DNA of 64,000 nucleotides from Pedobacter glucosidilyticus (GTDB taxonomy: Bacteria > Bacteroidota > Bacteroidia > Sphingobacteriales > Sphingobacteriaceae). The notes beneath the pieces were generated by a model that did not search any database, had not been told where the DNA came from, and saw nothing but the letters and a program-made list of their open reading frames with translations. A program made the translations under genes and the position numbers. The stretch spans positions 124,001-188,000 of the forward strand of contig NZ_DLHN01000024.1 of the NCBI RefSeq assembly GCF_002483235.1, in the 5' to 3' direction. This document shows, one piece after another, positions 63,561-64,000 of this stretch (position 1 is its first letter; each line of letters opens with the position of its first letter).

Positions 63561-64000
63561 TTAAGCTTTGTTATACAAATCCCTGATAACTACACTGGCT
63601 ACCGTACAACCAAATATGGCAGGCATCCAAGAAACTGTACCAATTAAAGACTTTTTAGGACCACCTTCTGGCGCTAAGATAACTTTATTTGCATCAGGAA
63701 GTTCTGATGAAAACACCACTTTTAAACCTTTTCTAATACCAAATTTCTTTAACCTTTTTCTTACGTAACGAGCTAAAGTACAATTATAAGAAGCAGATAT
63801 ATCTGATATCCTCACTTTTGAAGGATCTACCCTACCACCAGCTCCCATAGATGATACTAAGGGAATACCTTTTTCTAAACAAGTTTGGATAAAAAATACT
63901 TTTGGAGAAAGTGTATCAATACAATCAACAGCATAATCAAAATTTCCTTCATTTAGGATTTCTTCTGTACGTTCATCCTTGATATATTCATTAATAACAG
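63561..64000 (-). CDS. tcdA: tRNA threonylcarbamoyladenosine dehydratase, partial
   Basis: Only the C-terminal 146 codons or so lie in the window; the frame stays open to 64000. The visible part starts at VINEYIKDERTEEILNEGNF and runs through YAVDCIDTLSPKV (the E1-like Asp loop), SSMGAGGRVDPSKVRISDIS (quoted in two parts), and APEGGPKKSLIGTVSWMPA to the stop, all typical of TcdA (CsdL/YgdL). It cyclises t6A at A37 to ct6A. It complements tsaB elsewhere in the window. The ATP-binding N-terminal half is outside. Confidence 0.88.
   Translation of the reverse strand, partial: VINEYIKDERTEEILNEGNFDYAVDCIDTLSPKVFFIQTCLEKGIPLVSSMGAGGRVDPSKVRISDISASYNCTLARYVRKRLKKFGIRKGLKVVFSSELPDANKVILAPEGGPKKSLIGTVSWMPAIFGCTVASVVIRDLYNKA

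Noticed and set aside
1..64000. tRNA, rRNA and tmRNA genes
   Set aside because: No gap shows a cloverleaf with T-loop GTTCGAATC-like bases or long conserved RNA sequence; the gaps are short and AT-rich.

Overview
The window reads as a chromosome segment of a low-GC member of the Bacteroidota, most like Sphingobacteriaceae (Pedobacter relatives). This rests on a type IX secretion sorting domain, a carboxypeptidase-regulatory-like TonB receptor, family-specific genes (TIGR02757, DUF4905, DUF5723, fused Nramp-UspA), and promoters of the TTTG-N19-TAnnTTTG kind rather than E. coli -35/-10 boxes. Gene density is high. There is no prophage, CRISPR array, rRNA or recognisable tRNA gene. || Layout. 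1-5.8 kb: an ABC exporter (permease cut by the left edge), mannonate dehydratase with an SDR mannonate oxidoreductase, PncC/CinA-C, a coiled-coil DUF2130 protein and a TauE/SafE permease. 5.8-9.1 kb: a four-PAS histidine kinase, then hibernation factor HPF and a CDGSH protein separated by a nested inverted repeat. 9.1-14.6 kb: small lipoproteins and envelope proteins, a YdeI-like protein, a PAP2 phosphatase and TIGR02757. 14.8-19.1 kb: prolyl-tRNA synthetase, a Trp/Asn/Gly-repeat lipoprotein and a FadL-like porin. 19.2-23.4 kb: a YoeB toxin pair and two paralogous secreted jelly-roll proteins resembling alginate lyases. 23.7-33.5 kb: Dps, NfeD protease, DUF4905, LysM/RlpA protein, uridine kinase, MFS pump, GtrA, Ung, a second histidine kinase and an Lrp regulator. 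|| 33.6-39.0 kb is the most coherent unit: a DtxR-type regulator behind a perfect 22-bp palindrome, then an Nramp-UspA fusion, a TonB-dependent receptor and an exported thioredoxin, all overlapping or 1 base apart. It looks like a complete two-membrane metal-uptake operon. || 39-50.5 kb is mostly housekeeping: SmpB, Pcm, a polyprenyl sugar-phosphotransferase, DUF423-PriA, two envelope proteins, and TsaB-YidD-RnpA-L34, then MscL. 50.7-57.2 kb: sigma-54, two GT2 glycosyltransferases and a hybrid kinase with REC and Hpt domains. 57.3-64 kb: topoisomerase IV subunits ParC and ParE, separated by a GxxExxY protein, a 168-bp-period repeat array and cytidine deaminase; the window ends inside TcdA. || Main points for a second look: the metal operon and its operator, the GxxExxY gene beside the tandem palindromic array, the two PL7-like proteins with altered catalytic motifs, the dispersed REP-like palindromes, and nuclease- or glycosylase-like signatures in DUF2130 and TIGR02757. 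All family assignments are from reading the sequence; no database search was run.
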